From positions 1 to 5,931 of the forward strand of contig JABWAY010000260.1 of NCBI GenBank assembly GCA_013360825.1: a stretch of 5,931 nt of DNA, in the 5' to 3' direction. Below, in pieces: positions 5,329 through 5,931 of the stretch (within the stretch, counting starts at the first letter, position 1; each line of letters begins with the position of its first letter). Source of the DNA: Candidatus Brocadiia bacterium. GTDB taxonomy: Bacteria > Planctomycetota > MHYJ01 > WSZJ01. The position numbers and the translations under genes were made by a program. Under the pieces are notes generated by a model. The model saw only the letters and a list, made by a program, of their open reading frames with translations, had not been told where the DNA came from and ran no database searches.

Positions 5329-5715
5329 ATGATCCGGAAAGTCCTGGTCGAGGAGAACGTCCACTGCCCCGCGCAGCGGCTGTGGCTGATCATGACGATG
5401 CCGGCCGAGGTGAAGCGGTGGTTCGGAGCGGGGGAGTGTTCGTTCGAGCCGCGGCTCGGCGGAGAGGTCCGCTTCCGGTGGACGACGGCCTCGACCAAGG
5501 GGAGCGTGGTGTTGTGGGCGCCGCCGACGATTTTCGCGGTGCAGTTCCAGCCGGGGTCGCGTGTGGAGTTCTGGTGCGATCCGATCGAGGACGGGACGCG
5601 GCTGGTGATTTCCTCGACGGTCGAGATGGACGACCCGCACGCGCTGTCCGAGATGCTGAACACCTGGGTGTCGTGCGCCCGGCGGATCAAGGACCGGGCC
5701 GAGGGGGCGAAGTAG
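5329..5715 (+). CDS. SRPBCC / AHSA1-like (START-fold) domain protein
   Basis: The 128-residue product is a single START-like domain. The N-terminal strand (IRKVLVEENVHCPAQRLW, 2-19) leads into a short helix with the PAEVKRWFG motif (25-33), where Aha1-type proteins have a conserved W. It continues through FEPRLGGEVRFRW (39-51), a beta section with a WAPP turn (63-66) and GTRLVISSTVE (89-99), and ends with the long C-terminal helix HALSEMLNTWVSCARRIKDR (104-123) that closes the ligand cavity. Such proteins bind hydrophobic ligands or act as stress or co-chaperone-like factors; the ligand cannot be read from sequence. A strong AGGAGGG ribosome binding site (5312-5318) precedes the ATG. The gene lies 45 bases after the dehydrogenase stop in the same direction, so co-transcription is plausible, but the gap is large enough for separate control. 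Confidence 0.85.
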   Translation: MIRKVLVEENVHCPAQRLWLIMTMPAEVKRWFGAGECSFEPRLGGEVRFRWTTASTKGSVVLWAPPTIFAVQFQPGSRVEFWCDPIEDGTRLVISSTVEMDDPHALSEMLNTWVSCARRIKDRAEGAK

Positions 5716-5727
5716 CCTCCGGGCGGG

Positions 5728-5853
5728 TCAGGCTTCGGTCGCGGCGGCGGCGGCCCAGTGGGTCCGGCAGTGGCCGACGAGGGCCGCGTCGCGCGGCTCA
5801 AGGCCCGATTCGTCATCAAGGACGGGGATAAGGCGGACGACTGAGGGGAGAGG
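5728..5853 (-). pseudogene. Possible 3' remnant of a minus-strand gene cut by the heptamer repeat
   Basis: Reading the minus strand from 5853 down to a TGA at 5730-5728 gives 41 residues, including VVRLIPVLDD and RDAALVGHCRTHW, before the stop. The composition is protein-like. The frame has no ATG, GTG or TTG start and is closed upstream by a TAA inside the AGAGGTT repeat array (5856-5854). It would end 12 bases from the SRPBCC stop, a normal convergent spacing. This fits a gene tail whose upstream part was lost when the repeat arrived, but an open frame this short can occur by chance in GC-rich DNA. The same stretch is also open on the + strand. No family recognised. Confidence 0.25.
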
Positions 5854-5876
5854 TTAGAGGTTAGAGGTTAGAGGTT
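5849..5876 (+). repeat. Left arm: four perfect tandem copies of the heptamer AGAGGTT
   Basis: Four identical 7-base units run from 5849 to 5876, in sharp contrast to the GC-rich coding DNA before them. They form the left arm of a large inverted structure with 5904-5931. The 27-base centre (5877-5903) is relatively AT-rich and shows no gene. Confidence 0.9.
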
Positions 5877-5903
5877 GCAACACATCGAACAAATCCAATC
5901 CCC

Positions 5904-5931
5904 AACCTCCAACCTCCAACCTCTAATCTCC
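5904..5931 (-). repeat. Right arm: four inverted heptamer copies (AACCTCC type), reaching the window edge
   Basis: On the + strand the units are AACCTCC, AACCTCC, AACCTCT and AATCTCC. On the minus strand they read as variants of RGAGGTT, the same heptamer as the left arm. The two 28-base arms can pair over their whole length, with three A/C mismatches and one G-T pair. The array reaches the last base of the window, so its true end is unknown. Confidence 0.85.

Noticed and set aside
3253..5640. Very long minus-strand open frame of 795 codons opposite the thiolase, dehydrogenase and SRPBCC genes
   Set aside because: It is Arg/Pro/His-rich with no domain character, and it lies opposite three genes with intact catalytic motifs. 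It is a side effect of G/C-ending codons in high-GC DNA.
5849..5931. Heptamer repeats read as a CRISPR array, telomere or intrinsic terminator
   Set aside because: Units are 7 bp with no unique spacers, so it is not CRISPR. The unit differs from TTAGGG-type telomeres and occurs in both orientations. There is no T-run and the stem is far longer than in a normal terminator.

Overview
The window is about 5.9 kb of very GC-rich bacterial DNA (around 70% G+C by eye) with seven protein-coding genes, all on the + strand. No rRNA, tRNA, transposase or CRISPR array was seen, and no gene-free stretch exceeds 300 bases; the longest is 5716-5931. Heavy use of G-ending codons (GGG, GCG, GTG), a TPR protein and an exported hydrolase joined to a parvulin domain would suit a high-GC Planctomycetota-like or other soil/sediment lineage. 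That placement is a weak inference; nothing here fixes the taxon.

Layout: (1) 8-793, a membrane-anchored TPR protein, possibly cut by the left edge, overlapping by one base (TAGTG) a small three-helix membrane protein at 793-1137. (2) 1217-2314, an exported alpha/beta hydrolase of the polyhydroxybutyrate-depolymerase/feruloyl-esterase type whose last ~105 residues read as a parvulin-type peptidyl-prolyl isomerase domain. This fusion is the most unusual protein here. (3) 2404-2841, a three-helix membrane protein ending in a CxxC...CxxC zinc ribbon. (4) 2923-3153, a 76-residue helical protein of unknown function, apparently read from a leaderless mRNA. (5) 3242-5715, a likely operon of acetyl-CoA acetyltransferase, 3-hydroxyacyl-CoA dehydrogenase and a START-like (SRPBCC/AHSA1) protein. 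(6) 5716-5931, a gene-poor tail with a possible broken minus-strand gene remnant and a striking inverted array of 7-bp repeats reaching the right edge.

The thiolase and dehydrogenase form a C4 module: two acetyl-CoA give acetoacetyl-CoA, interconverted with 3-hydroxybutyryl-CoA. It could serve beta-oxidation, butyrate-type metabolism or hydroxybutyrate polymer metabolism. The hydrolase upstream could in principle release hydroxyacids from polyester outside the cytoplasm, but co-location is the only link. Four intergenic regions carry a TAnnAT-type -10 word (TAACAT, TAAGAT, TAGAAT, TAGAAT), suggesting that the hydrolase, the zinc-ribbon protein, the 76-residue protein and the thiolase operon each have their own promoter.
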